A stretch of 64,000 bases of DNA from Hymenobacter oligotrophus (GTDB taxonomy: Bacteria; Bacteroidota; Bacteroidia; Cytophagales; Hymenobacteraceae): the NCBI RefSeq assembly GCF_003574965.1, contig NZ_CP032317.1, forward strand, positions 496,001 through 560,000, given 5' to 3'. Under the pieces are notes generated by a model. That model was not told the origin of the DNA. It ran no database searches and saw nothing but the letters and a program-made list of their open reading frames with translations. Shown here piece after piece: positions 25,725 through 33,564 of the stretch; the first letter of the stretch is position 1, and the number at the start of each line of letters is the position of its first letter. The position numbers and the translations under genes are program-made.

Positions 25725-26969
25725 CTAGGGCAGCAGCGGTTGGGTCATGTCGGAGTCGCGCACCAGCAGCAAATATTGAACATAAGCTGCCGCTGGCAAC
25801 CGGTCGTCGAGGCGCATTTGTTGCTCGGGCGGCATTTGCGGGGCGTAGGTTACCTGCAAGGGCCGGCCAAAGTTGGCTGTCGGGAACAGCGTAACGGCGC
25901 TCGGGCGCGAAGCCGCTTTCAGCGAATCAATTCCAACCACGCGCACCAGCGGCCCATCGTGGTTGAATTTGTCGGTGCTGGTGAAGGGCTGCCCGGGCGT
26001 GCGCCAGGCCGCCGGCAAGCCCTGGCTGGGGTACATCATGCGGCAGCCGGAGTACGTGCACAGCAACGACACCACCCGGGCCTTAACCGGCGAGGGTGCC
26101 TGCTGCAGGCGGGCGGCCAAGGGCAGCGCGGCCCGCTGAATAGGGCCCTGCAGCACGTGCGCCAGGCCCCACATGCCGTAAAGTTTTTCGTTGGCCAGGT
26201 TAAGCTGTTGGTACAAAGCCAGAAAGTTGGCGTGCAGCACATCTTCGCGCCCGCCCGGTTTGCGCCCAGCATAGGCTACGTTGGTGAGCAAGTGGCGCAG
26301 CTCGTTGTACAAAGGAGCCAGGCGGGCCGACGGGGTGTGGCCTAGGTGCTCCAGCGCCCGCGCGGCCTGGGCAACCTCAGGCCGACCTAGGCGCAGGTGG
26401 TGCGCAACCGAATCGAGGCGGAGTTGCAGGGCCACGGGCAGCGGCTGGCTGCGGGCACGCAGGGCCAGAAACTCGCCGGCCAGCGAAAAATCCTGCAAGC
26501 CATCGATGCCCACAAAGCGAATACGCCGGGCCCGCGGCAGGCTTTGGTTGAGCTGCCGGATGCGCTGCACCTTCTGGTAAAAGTCGCGGTTGCCCCACTG
26601 CTGGTGCTGCTGCACCCAGCTGCGGAACACGCGCTTGAGCTGGGCTTCGTCGCCGGTGCGCAGGTACTCGTTCAGGTAGTAAGCCTTGGGCTGATCTACT
26701 TCGGCCAGGTAGTAGCGCAGGCCCAGGCGCTGGTTTAGGTGCTTGAGTAGGGCAAAGTCCAGTTCCTGCGGTTTTTGTACGCCGTGGGCTTCGCCCAGCA
26801 GAAATACTTGTTTGTCGTAGAAATCGGCGGTTAGCAGACGCACATCTATCAGCTCGGCCAGCTCGGGGGCGGCAGCTGTGGGCGTGCGTTGGGCCGGAGC
26901 CTGATGGGGAGTAGCGAAGCTCAACAAGCTGACCAATAGGGCAGCGGCGCAAGCGCTGGATCGTAACAT
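25725..26969 (-). CDS. Secreted EreA/ChaN-like protein of unknown substrate
   Basis: The 414-residue product has a signal peptide (MLRSSACAAALLVSLLSFATPHQAPAQ, written in parts in the family) and a core opening with VFLLGEAHGVQKPQELDFALLKHL. The GEAHG glutamate/histidine motif and YYLAEVDQPKAY are those of the erythromycin-esterase/TraB/ChaN superfamily. No substrate can be named. The gene directly abuts a two-component kinase (TAGATG), so the kinase may respond to or control this protein. An ATG at 26996 gives nine more residues and is an alternative start. Confidence 0.6.
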   Translation of the reverse strand: MLRSSACAAALLVSLLSFATPHQAPAQRTPTAAAPELAELIDVRLLTADFYDKQVFLLGEAHGVQKPQELDFALLKHLNQRLGLRYYLAEVDQPKAYYLNEYLRTGDEAQLKRVFRSWVQQHQQWGNRDFYQKVQRIRQLNQSLPRARRIRFVGIDGLQDFSLAGEFLALRARSQPLPVALQLRLDSVAHHLRLGRPEVAQAARALEHLGHTPSARLAPLYNELRHLLTNVAYAGRKPGGREDVLHANFLALYQQLNLANEKLYGMWGLAHVLQGPIQRAALPLAARLQQAPSPVKARVVSLLCTYSGCRMMYPSQGLPAAWRTPGQPFTSTDKFNHDGPLVRVVGIDSLKAASRPSAVTLFPTANFGRPLQVTYAPQMPPEQQMRLDDRLPAAAYVQYLLLVRDSDMTQPLLP

Positions 26970-27056
26970 GGCAAGGCGGTTTTGGGGGTGAAACATGCCC
27001 AAAGCACCGCCGCGGATGCCCGGTTTAAGGCCATCATTCCCATCAAGCGCCGAAAA

Positions 27057-27099
27057 AAGCCGCCGAGTCCGGGAAAAAACCCTTCGAACTCGGCGGCTT
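27057..27099 (-). terminator. Terminator after the 27135-27509 gene
   Basis: AAGCCGCCGAGT (27057-27068) pairs exactly with ACTCGGCGGCTT (27088-27099). On the - strand the stem runs into six T residues, a proper rho-independent terminator for the gene at 27135. Confidence 0.85.
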
Positions 27100-27134
27100 G
27101 CAGGTTGTTTGGCGGCGCGTAACTGGCCGTGACC

Positions 27135-27509
27135 TTAGTCTTCGGGGTACGGCACGAAGACGAACTTCGTGAACTCACCATCGACCACGAACAGGCAGCA
27201 GAACTCGTCGGGGTCTTTGTAGGCACGCTCAAAGTCGTCGATGTGCTCGAGCGAAATCACGCCTTGCTGCACAAAAATGTCGAGGTACGAGGCCAGCACG
27301 TACCACTCGGTTTCCATCTCGTCGGGCGAGATGAGCAGCGAGCCGAAAGGCACCGGAATGCGCGCAAACACAAAGATGGGGTGCTTGGAGATGTCGCGGC
27401 GGCGAATCTGGTACGAGGCTTCCTTGAGGGTGTCGGCAACTACGGCAAAGTCCTTGGTAATGGTGCCGAGGTATTTGCCGCTCAGCTCGGGGTCGTTGGC
27501 GTAATCCAT
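27135..27509 (-). CDS. Conserved hypothetical cytosolic protein
   Basis: The 124-residue protein starts at an ATG (27509) and ends PYPED. It has no signal peptide or membrane helix; the pattern of alternating hydrophobic residues (IFVFARIPVPFGSLLIS, CCLFVVDGEFTKFVFV) suggests an alpha/beta fold. I recognise no named family. Codon use agrees with neighbouring genes, and it has its own terminator, so it is a real gene. It lies 33 bp downstream of the acyltransferase gene on the same strand and may be co-transcribed with it. Confidence 0.75.
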   Translation of the reverse strand: MDYANDPELSGKYLGTITKDFAVVADTLKEASYQIRRRDISKHPIFVFARIPVPFGSLLISPDEMETEWYVLASYLDIFVQQGVISLEHIDDFERAYKDPDEFCCLFVVDGEFTKFVFVPYPED

Positions 27510-27542
27510 GGTCAGTAAAAAGCTCGGGGCTTGAAGTTCAGG

Positions 27543-28643
27543 TTAAACAGCCTTTTGGTACGCAGGCTTCGGGGCAAAGCGGTCGGCCACTTTTTTGCCC
27601 AGCCGTATGGCCGGCCGCTCCACCAAGATGTTAAAGACGGTAGATGCAATCAGGGTTCCGACCACCACAAAGGACAGCAGCACCCAGTACACGCGCCGCT
27701 CGCCGCCGATAAGCGAAGCGAGGTAATCCCAGCGGTCCATCACGAAGATGACGAACAGCCAGTGCAGCAGGTATAGGCTATACGAAATGCGACCTAGGAA
27801 AAGTAGCGGCCGAATAGTGAGCCAGCGTTGCAGCAGCGGTTGGTTGATGACAAGGGCCAAAATGGCACCCGCAGCCAATCCCGTAAAGTGAAACAAATCG
27901 AGGCGGAACAAGCTCAGCCAGTAGTTCGGGATGTCGCCCAGGGGGTAAATGCGCGTAATGTGCCGGACGGAATACAGCGCGAAAATCAGCAGGTAAATGC
28001 CGTAGCGGTAGGGGTACCAGCGGGCCTTTTTGATGTCGTACTGCTCGATGTTGCGGAAATAATACGTGAGCAGCATGCCCAGCCCAAAGTGCAGCACGGC
28101 CCAACTAAACGCGCCGGTGGCAAGGATGACCAGCAGCAGGCTCACGAACATAACGCGGCTGTTGCGGAGCAGCAGGGCCAGAAAAGGCACCAGCAACGAC
28201 ACCACCATTTCGACCTCGAGCGTCCAGGCCGGCAGGTACAGATCGTGCTTGCCCCTGATCAGCAAAGCCTCTTCAACCCAATGGGTTTCGTTGGTAACGA
28301 ATTGGCGCACCAGCAGCCCTAGGTCGTCGGCACGGTGGTTGTAGAGGTAGTACAAAGCCAGTGCGGCCAGAAAAGGCACGTACAAGCGCACCACGCGGTT
28401 GAGCACGTACTGCCGAAAGTGGGGCCCGTCGATTTTAACCGATTCGTCGGGGTGGAAGTATTTCCACGATAGCACCAATCCGCTGAGCACGAAAAACAGC
28501 GAAACCGCGTCGCTGCCGTTGAACACCATCGAGCCCAGTTTGTAACCTAGGGTCTCGCTCCAACGCCAACCAATAAAGTGATAAATCATTACGGAAAAGG
28601 CCGCTAAGCCCCTCACGCTATCCAGATACTCAACTCGACGCAT
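27543..28643 (-). CDS. Membrane acyltransferase (acyltransferase 3 family)
   Basis: The 366-residue protein opens with the family signature YLDSVRGLAAFSVMIYHF, in which the Arg and His are catalytic, and has about ten membrane helices. Further landmarks are FFVLSGLVLSWKYF, RLYVPFLAAL and GRISYSLYLLHWL. Members O-acylate surface sugars, lipids or glycans; the acceptor here is unknown and no glycan genes are adjacent. The C-terminus is a short basic cytoplasmic tail. Confidence 0.9.
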   Translation of the reverse strand: MRRVEYLDSVRGLAAFSVMIYHFIGWRWSETLGYKLGSMVFNGSDAVSLFFVLSGLVLSWKYFHPDESVKIDGPHFRQYVLNRVVRLYVPFLAALALYYLYNHRADDLGLLVRQFVTNETHWVEEALLIRGKHDLYLPAWTLEVEMVVSLLVPFLALLLRNSRVMFVSLLLVILATGAFSWAVLHFGLGMLLTYYFRNIEQYDIKKARWYPYRYGIYLLIFALYSVRHITRIYPLGDIPNYWLSLFRLDLFHFTGLAAGAILALVINQPLLQRWLTIRPLLFLGRISYSLYLLHWLFVIFVMDRWDYLASLIGGERRVYWVLLSFVVVGTLIASTVFNILVERPAIRLGKKVADRFAPKPAYQKAV

Positions 28644-29034
28644 ACGCAGCGTGGTTCACCGATAAGGCCAGCGCGCTATCTGCCCGCTGTTCATCCGCCA
28701 AAAATCCGCAGAATTTCCGGGTATAGCGTATGGGCCGCTGCACATATCTGCTGCGAAGCCCGATTCTTTAGGCAAAGCCGACGGCTACTAACGCACACGC
28801 CCACGCACAACTCAAACACCCGTAGGCTAAGCTTCAGGGAGAAACTTGGCATTCTGAAGCCGCGGGCTATAGTAGGTATTATCCGAAACGCATGTGGTGC
28901 AGTTGTCGGGTTGTTTGCCGCGCCCAATGGCAGCTCTTGCCTAGGTCGTGCGGTGCACCTTACCTAGGCTGCGGCCAAGTGCTGGTTGATGCGCGATATG
29001 AGCAGGCGCAGCACCGTAGCGCTTGCCACGCCAC
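28644..29034. other. Intergenic stretch without a recognised gene
   Basis: No supported reading frame, RNA or strong hairpin is seen. Two CCTAGG copies lie 23 bases apart (28940 and 28963). GC is a little lower than in neighbouring genes. Confidence 0.5.
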
Positions 29035-29580
29035 TCAGGTTGTTGGCATGGGATTATGCAGTAACTGCATCATGTTGATTGTTGCTATCAGACGTTTCAG
29101 CTTGCGTTGATTAGAGCCAAAATAGAAAGGTAGTCTGGCTTTTACTGTGCCACCGTGCACAACATTCAGGTAAATATTGTCCTGATCTAGCAATACCGTG
29201 AGCGTTTGCCCTGCGCCCCTCCACCATTTGTTGTTGGCACCAGCGGTAATACAGTAGCGGGTATTGGAAATGATTTGCCAGCCGAGCTTTTGTATTGCTA
29301 ACTCTACAAGCCTTTGGTTTTCAGTTGCGCCAAGACCGCTTTTAATAACCGTTAGGTCATTTTCGTGCCGCAAGCAGTATACCGCATAAGCTGGCATACT
29401 ACAGGCTACCAGAAAATATAATGGCCATTTCGTACCCATACCACCTTGCTGAAACAGCAAAAAGGAGCTTATAATCCAAAGCCCAGAAACCTGAATAAGT
29501 CCAACTAGGTCACCTGCCCAGTCTCGTTTGTGCACCAGGACGCCAGTCTTGATGGATGTCGCCAAATCTGTTCGCCTCAT
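29035..29580 (-). CDS. Orphan membrane protein of unknown function
   Basis: The 181-residue product has two adjacent membrane segments near residues 28-65 (LIQVSGLWIISSFLLF, then LYFLVACSMPAYAVYCL) and a C-terminal soluble domain (RYCITAGANNKWWRGAGQTLTVLLDQDNIYLNVV). I do not recognise a family. Base composition is noticeably more AT-rich than the rest, codons end more often in A/T, and no CCTAGG occurs in it, which suggests recent arrival. It is flanked by AT-rich spacers on both sides. Confidence 0.6.
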   Translation of the reverse strand: MRRTDLATSIKTGVLVHKRDWAGDLVGLIQVSGLWIISSFLLFQQGGMGTKWPLYFLVACSMPAYAVYCLRHENDLTVIKSGLGATENQRLVELAIQKLGWQIISNTRYCITAGANNKWWRGAGQTLTVLLDQDNIYLNVVHGGTVKARLPFYFGSNQRKLKRLIATINMMQLLHNPMPTT

Positions 29581-29745
29581 GCTTATTTAGCTATACCTGT
29601 GCTTAGCAATTATCATGTAGTCGGTCCATAGTCCCACCATACATAAGCGAGGAGCTCAAAGTCGCTACTTTGTCGCGTTACCGAAATTTTAAAAGGTAGA
29701 GTTAAAGTTGATTAGCCATAAAAGAAATGCAAACTCGATAAAAAA

Positions 29746-29775
29746 GCGCAGCCAAAGCAGATGCTCCGGCTGCGC
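29746..29775 (-). terminator. Terminator after rlmD
   Basis: GCGCAGCC (29746-29753) pairs with GGCTGCGC (29768-29775); on the - strand the stem is followed by a T-run. It lies about 20 bases beyond the rlmD stop. Confidence 0.8.
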
Positions 29776-29796
29776 TCAGCATTACAATACCGCAGA

Positions 29797-31209
29797 CTAC
29801 TTCAGCTCCAGTAGCACCACGTTCTCCACGTGGTGCGTGTGCGGGAACATATCCACCGGCTGCACGCGCGTAACGCGGTAGGTGTCGGCCAGCAGCTCCA
29901 GGTCGCGGGCTTGGGTGGCGGGGTTGCAGCTCACGTACACGATGCGCGGGGCGCGCAGCTCGATGAGGCGGTTTACCACATCTGCGTGCATGCCGGCGCG
30001 GGGCGGGTCGGTGATGATAACATCGGGGCGGCCGTGCTCGTCGGTAAACTCCTTGGTGAGTACATCCTTCATGTCGCCGGCGTAGAACTTGGTGTTCTGT
30101 ACGCCGTTGATTTGCGAGTTCAGCTTAGCGTCTTCGATGGCCTGCGCCACGTACTCCACGCCGATTACCTCGCGGGCCTGCTTGGCTACGAAGTTGGCAA
30201 TGGTGCCGGCGCCGGTGTAGAGGTCGTACACCAGCTCCGAGCCGGTGAGGCCGGCAAAGTCGCGGGCAATTTTGTACAGCTCGTAGGCTTGCTCGGAGTT
30301 GGTTTGGTAGAACGACTTCGGCCCCACCCGGAAGCGCAAGCCTTCCATCTCCTCGTGGATGTAGGGCAGGCCTTTGTAGCACACCACTTCCAGGCCGTCG
30401 AGCGAGTCGTTGCCCTTGTCGTTGAGCACGTAGTTCATCGACGTGATTTCCGGGAACAGCTCCAGCAGGTGGTCCAGAATCACCGGAATCATTTGGTGCT
30501 GGCGGTAGAACGCGGCCACCACCATGATTTCGCCAGTGCTCTTGGCCGTGCGAATGGTGAGCGTGCGCAGCAGCCCGGTGTGCTTCATCAGGTTGCCGAA
30601 GCGCAGGTTGTTGGTGCGCGCGTAGTCGCGGAACGCCAGGCGAATCTGGTTGCTCGGGTCGGGCTGCAGCCAGCAGTGCTGAATGTCGATGATCTTATCG
30701 AAGCGCGAGGGCAGGTGGTAGCCCAGTACGCGGCGGTCGTACTGCTGGGTTTCGTCGGCAATCTGCTCCGAGGTCAACCAGCCGTTGTAGCTGAAGGTGT
30801 ACTCCAGCTTGTTGCGGTAATAGGTGGTTTCCTTTGAGCCAAGGATGGGCATAATCTCGGGCAGCTCAACCTTGCCAATGCGCTGCAGGGTGTCCTCCAC
30901 CTGTTGCTGCTTGTACTGCAGCTGGGTTTCGTAGCCTAGGTGCTGCCACTTGCAGCCCCCGCAGGTGCCAAAGTGCAGGCAGAAGGGTTGCACGCGCAGC
31001 TCCGAGTACTTGTGGAAGTGCACGGGCACGGCTTCCAGAAAGCTCTTTTTCGACTTGGTGATGCGCAGGTCGACCACGTCGCCGGGCGCCACACCCGACA
31101 CGAAAATGACGAGGTTGTTGTGGCGCACAAGGCATTTGCCCTCGGCTACCATGTCTTGTATTACCACTTCGCGGAGGTCCTCCGCGGGGATCTTCTTCGG
31201 ATTGGGCAT
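29797..31209 (-). CDS. rlmD: 23S rRNA (uracil-C5)-methyltransferase
   Basis: From ATG 31209 the product is 470 residues. A TRAM domain (VAEGKCLVRHNNLVIFVSGVAPGDVVDLRI) comes first, then an Fe-S cluster segment with CLHFGTCGGCKWQ and the fourth Cys in QHCWLQ. The C-terminal methyltransferase has DLYTGAGTIANF (SAM binding), ITDPPRAGMH, and the catalytic cysteine in YVSCNPATQARDL. RlmD-type enzymes methylate U1939. Alternative readings upstream are 25 codons of non-homologous sequence. A -7 box TATCTTTG lies at 31227-31234 (- strand). Confidence 0.95.
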   Translation of the reverse strand: MPNPKKIPAEDLREVVIQDMVAEGKCLVRHNNLVIFVSGVAPGDVVDLRITKSKKSFLEAVPVHFHKYSELRVQPFCLHFGTCGGCKWQHLGYETQLQYKQQQVEDTLQRIGKVELPEIMPILGSKETTYYRNKLEYTFSYNGWLTSEQIADETQQYDRRVLGYHLPSRFDKIIDIQHCWLQPDPSNQIRLAFRDYARTNNLRFGNLMKHTGLLRTLTIRTAKSTGEIMVVAAFYRQHQMIPVILDHLLELFPEITSMNYVLNDKGNDSLDGLEVVCYKGLPYIHEEMEGLRFRVGPKSFYQTNSEQAYELYKIARDFAGLTGSELVYDLYTGAGTIANFVAKQAREVIGVEYVAQAIEDAKLNSQINGVQNTKFYAGDMKDVLTKEFTDEHGRPDVIITDPPRAGMHADVVNRLIELRAPRIVYVSCNPATQARDLELLADTYRVTRVQPVDMFPHTHHVENVVLLELK

Positions 31210-31226
31210 TACTTGATTCACAAGCG

Positions 31227-31234
31227 CAAAGATA
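31227..31234 (-). promoter_or_regulatory. Candidate -7 box of rlmD
   Basis: TATCTTTG on the - strand matches TAnnTTTG exactly, 17 bases before the ATG. No good -33 TTTG is found at the expected distance. Confidence 0.4.
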
Positions 31235-31342
31235 GCCCACGGATGGTTGTGGAGGAGGCCGCTCGCCCGGATTTCGGATGGCACCCATGTGCCTCAGCAG
31301 CTGCCACCTTATCGCTTGGCTTTTCCCTAGGTGCCGTTTGCT

Positions 31343-33472
31343 TTATTCCCGGTAAGGGTCCATAATGCCCGAAGAAACATACTCGAGTTTGCGCCAAAAC
31401 TGCCCCGGATTTACGCCGCCCATAAACTCGTTGCTGTACAAAACAACTTGCTCAAAGTCGTCGGGGTTGCGGCTGCGCTTCACCAGAACTTTGGCCCGCA
31501 ACTTCGTTTGAAATTCGCCCTCGAAAGCCGGGGCCGCAAACTGCCAGTAGTGGCTGGCGGGCAAATAAACCGTGTGGTCGCTGTTGCCGCAGGAGCTGCC
31601 GGGCACGTACTCAATATCCTGCCATTGCCCCGCGGGGTTGAGGGCCTGCACCGTGAGGTACAACAAGCCGTCCTGCGCGCTGAAAAAGACCGTGTCGGCG
31701 GTGGTGTTGGCCAGCTGCATAACGGCGGCCGCGCGCGCCCCGGTTGCCGGTGAGCTGGGTTGTGGCGGCACCGTAAAGCTGAGCGCGCCGGCCCGAAAGG
31801 ATAACTCACCGATTGGCTGCGGCTTATTGGTCGACTTGGCGTGGCCGCCCACACCGCCGTAACGCTCTAGCTCGGCCGGCGAGGCGGCACCGTAGGTTGC
31901 CCGGCGCATGTAATCGAGGTTTAGGGCAACCTGGGCAAGCGTATCGCCGGGCGGTTGTTGCCATACCACGGTTCCGGCAGCATCGATGTAAGCCAACCGG
32001 TTGTCGAGCACCGCCAGCCTAAGCTCGGTGCCGGTGCCCGCCGGCTCGCCAATTTGCTGGAAGCGCGGGCTGACAAGGGCGTTGGTTTTCAAGTCCCAGT
32101 AGCCGATCCGGTAATCGTACTGATTTTCTGCTTGGCTTACGTTGACGCTGAAGTACAAACGGTTGCCTAGGCGAAAAGCATCGTCGAAGGAAAACGGAAA
32201 CTCCCGCGGCCCCAGCACGAAACGCCCGCTGGTATCGATGGCGCCAATACCGGCAGCGGTGCGCACCAAGGCCCATCCGCCAGCGAAGACATCGTCCGAC
32301 GAGTGATTTCTTTCGAAATATATTTCCTCAATTACAGCGGTATTAAGCAAGCGGCCCCGCTTATCCAGCACCTGCCACTGGCCTTTTGAAGTTTGGGCGA
32401 TGGTTTGGTTGGCGGGGTACGGCGCCAAGCGGATCAGGTCTTTGCTGCTGAACAACAGCTGGCCCCGTACATCCATCAGGCCCACTTGCTTGGTGCGCTG
32501 CTGCCGCCGGTACGATTGGCCCCGGTACGTTTCAACGGCCACTACACCGCTGCCGAAACCGGAGGCCTCGTGCGCTACGCGCATTTGCGTGGCCGGCAGC
32601 CGCAACACCAGCTCGCCCGCAGGATTGATAAACCCATCGTCATCGGTTGCCGTGGGCGAGGAAGCAGGAATGTCGACCTTTGCCAAACCCTCCTGAAAAG
32701 GCTCGATTTGGTGGTAACGCCCGAAGGGCACTACCAGCCGGCCCTGCCAATCGATTACGCCCCGGCCGGCCGAGCGGTATTTTTCGTCGGGGACGTTGGG
32801 CAGCAGCCATTCGGTTACTATCGCCCGCTCGTGGCTAAATGCGCTGATGGCGCTGTACACCGTATCAATCAACAGCCGGCCTTGCGGACTCAGCACGCCT
32901 TGCCGGCCCGTGCGCGTGGTAGCAATAAGGTAATCCGGGCCTGCTTCGCCAAAGTGAGTTTCCCAGCTTTGGTACGCGCCCTGGAACTGCACCTGGCCTG
33001 TCGGGTTGATAAGCAAGGGCGTGCCGTTGCGCCACACCGTGGCGTAGCCGTGCCGGAAGGGCTCTGCGTAATCGTAGGCCGCTGCAATTGCAAACGCCCC
33101 CTGGGCATCGATGTACCCGTAGCGGCCGTGTTGGCGCACAGCGGCCAGCCCTTCCGAAAACGGTTGTGCGCGCACAAAGCGCGGAGCAATAGCCACTTTG
33201 CCGTTCGCATCGAGGTAGCCCCAGCGTTGGCCCTGCACAAAGGCCAGGCGCACGGGCGCGGAGGCGCGGGTGGCGTCAATCAGCAAGCTGCCGCGGCCTT
33301 GCCTGGCTTGGGTGGTATCAATTGAGAGCCGAATGGCCTGGCTGCCGCGGTGCGCCCACATTAGCAACGGCTGCCGGCGGTTGGCTTCGGGCTCGAAGCT
33401 GAGGTTGTGAATAGCCTGGCTTGTTGCGCAAAAGCTAACAAGCAACATCAGAAATAGTAGCACGGAGCGCAT
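31343..33472 (-). CDS. Secreted WG-repeat protein
   Basis: The 709-residue protein has a signal peptide (MRSVLLFLMLLVSFCATSQA) and then a long run of WG repeats, each about 40-50 residues: WGYLDANGKVAIAPRFVRAQPFSEGLAAV, YGYIDAQGAFAIAAAYDYAEPF, GVIDWQGRLVVPFGRYHQIEPFQEGLA, and so on to about residue 500. The last ~180 residues form another beta domain (LYLTVQALNPAGQWQDIEY). WG repeats make beta-propeller-like or solenoid surfaces for binding partners; the partner is unknown. It follows a terminator and is monocistronic. Confidence 0.85.
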   Translation of the reverse strand: MRSVLLFLMLLVSFCATSQAIHNLSFEPEANRRQPLLMWAHRGSQAIRLSIDTTQARQGRGSLLIDATRASAPVRLAFVQGQRWGYLDANGKVAIAPRFVRAQPFSEGLAAVRQHGRYGYIDAQGAFAIAAAYDYAEPFRHGYATVWRNGTPLLINPTGQVQFQGAYQSWETHFGEAGPDYLIATTRTGRQGVLSPQGRLLIDTVYSAISAFSHERAIVTEWLLPNVPDEKYRSAGRGVIDWQGRLVVPFGRYHQIEPFQEGLAKVDIPASSPTATDDDGFINPAGELVLRLPATQMRVAHEASGFGSGVVAVETYRGQSYRRQQRTKQVGLMDVRGQLLFSSKDLIRLAPYPANQTIAQTSKGQWQVLDKRGRLLNTAVIEEIYFERNHSSDDVFAGGWALVRTAAGIGAIDTSGRFVLGPREFPFSFDDAFRLGNRLYFSVNVSQAENQYDYRIGYWDLKTNALVSPRFQQIGEPAGTGTELRLAVLDNRLAYIDAAGTVVWQQPPGDTLAQVALNLDYMRRATYGAASPAELERYGGVGGHAKSTNKPQPIGELSFRAGALSFTVPPQPSSPATGARAAAVMQLANTTADTVFFSAQDGLLYLTVQALNPAGQWQDIEYVPGSSCGNSDHTVYLPASHYWQFAAPAFEGEFQTKLRAKVLVKRSRNPDDFEQVVLYSNEFMGGVNPGQFWRKLEYVSSGIMDPYRE

Positions 33473-33509
33473 GGGCACTAGTTACAGGATAAAACCGGGA
33501 TTGGCCGCA

Positions 33510-33548
33510 AACAAAAAACGCCCCCGGGTGGGAGCGTTTTTTTGTTTG
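33510..33548 (-). terminator. Terminator after the 1394-residue T9SS protein
   Basis: A-rich and T-rich flanks (AAACAAAAAACGC / AGCGTTTTTTTGTTT) enclose a small GC stem. It lies between the large T9SS gene and the WG-repeat gene on the same strand and should end the former. Confidence 0.75.
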
Positions 33549-33564
33549 TGCCTGCTAGCATTTG

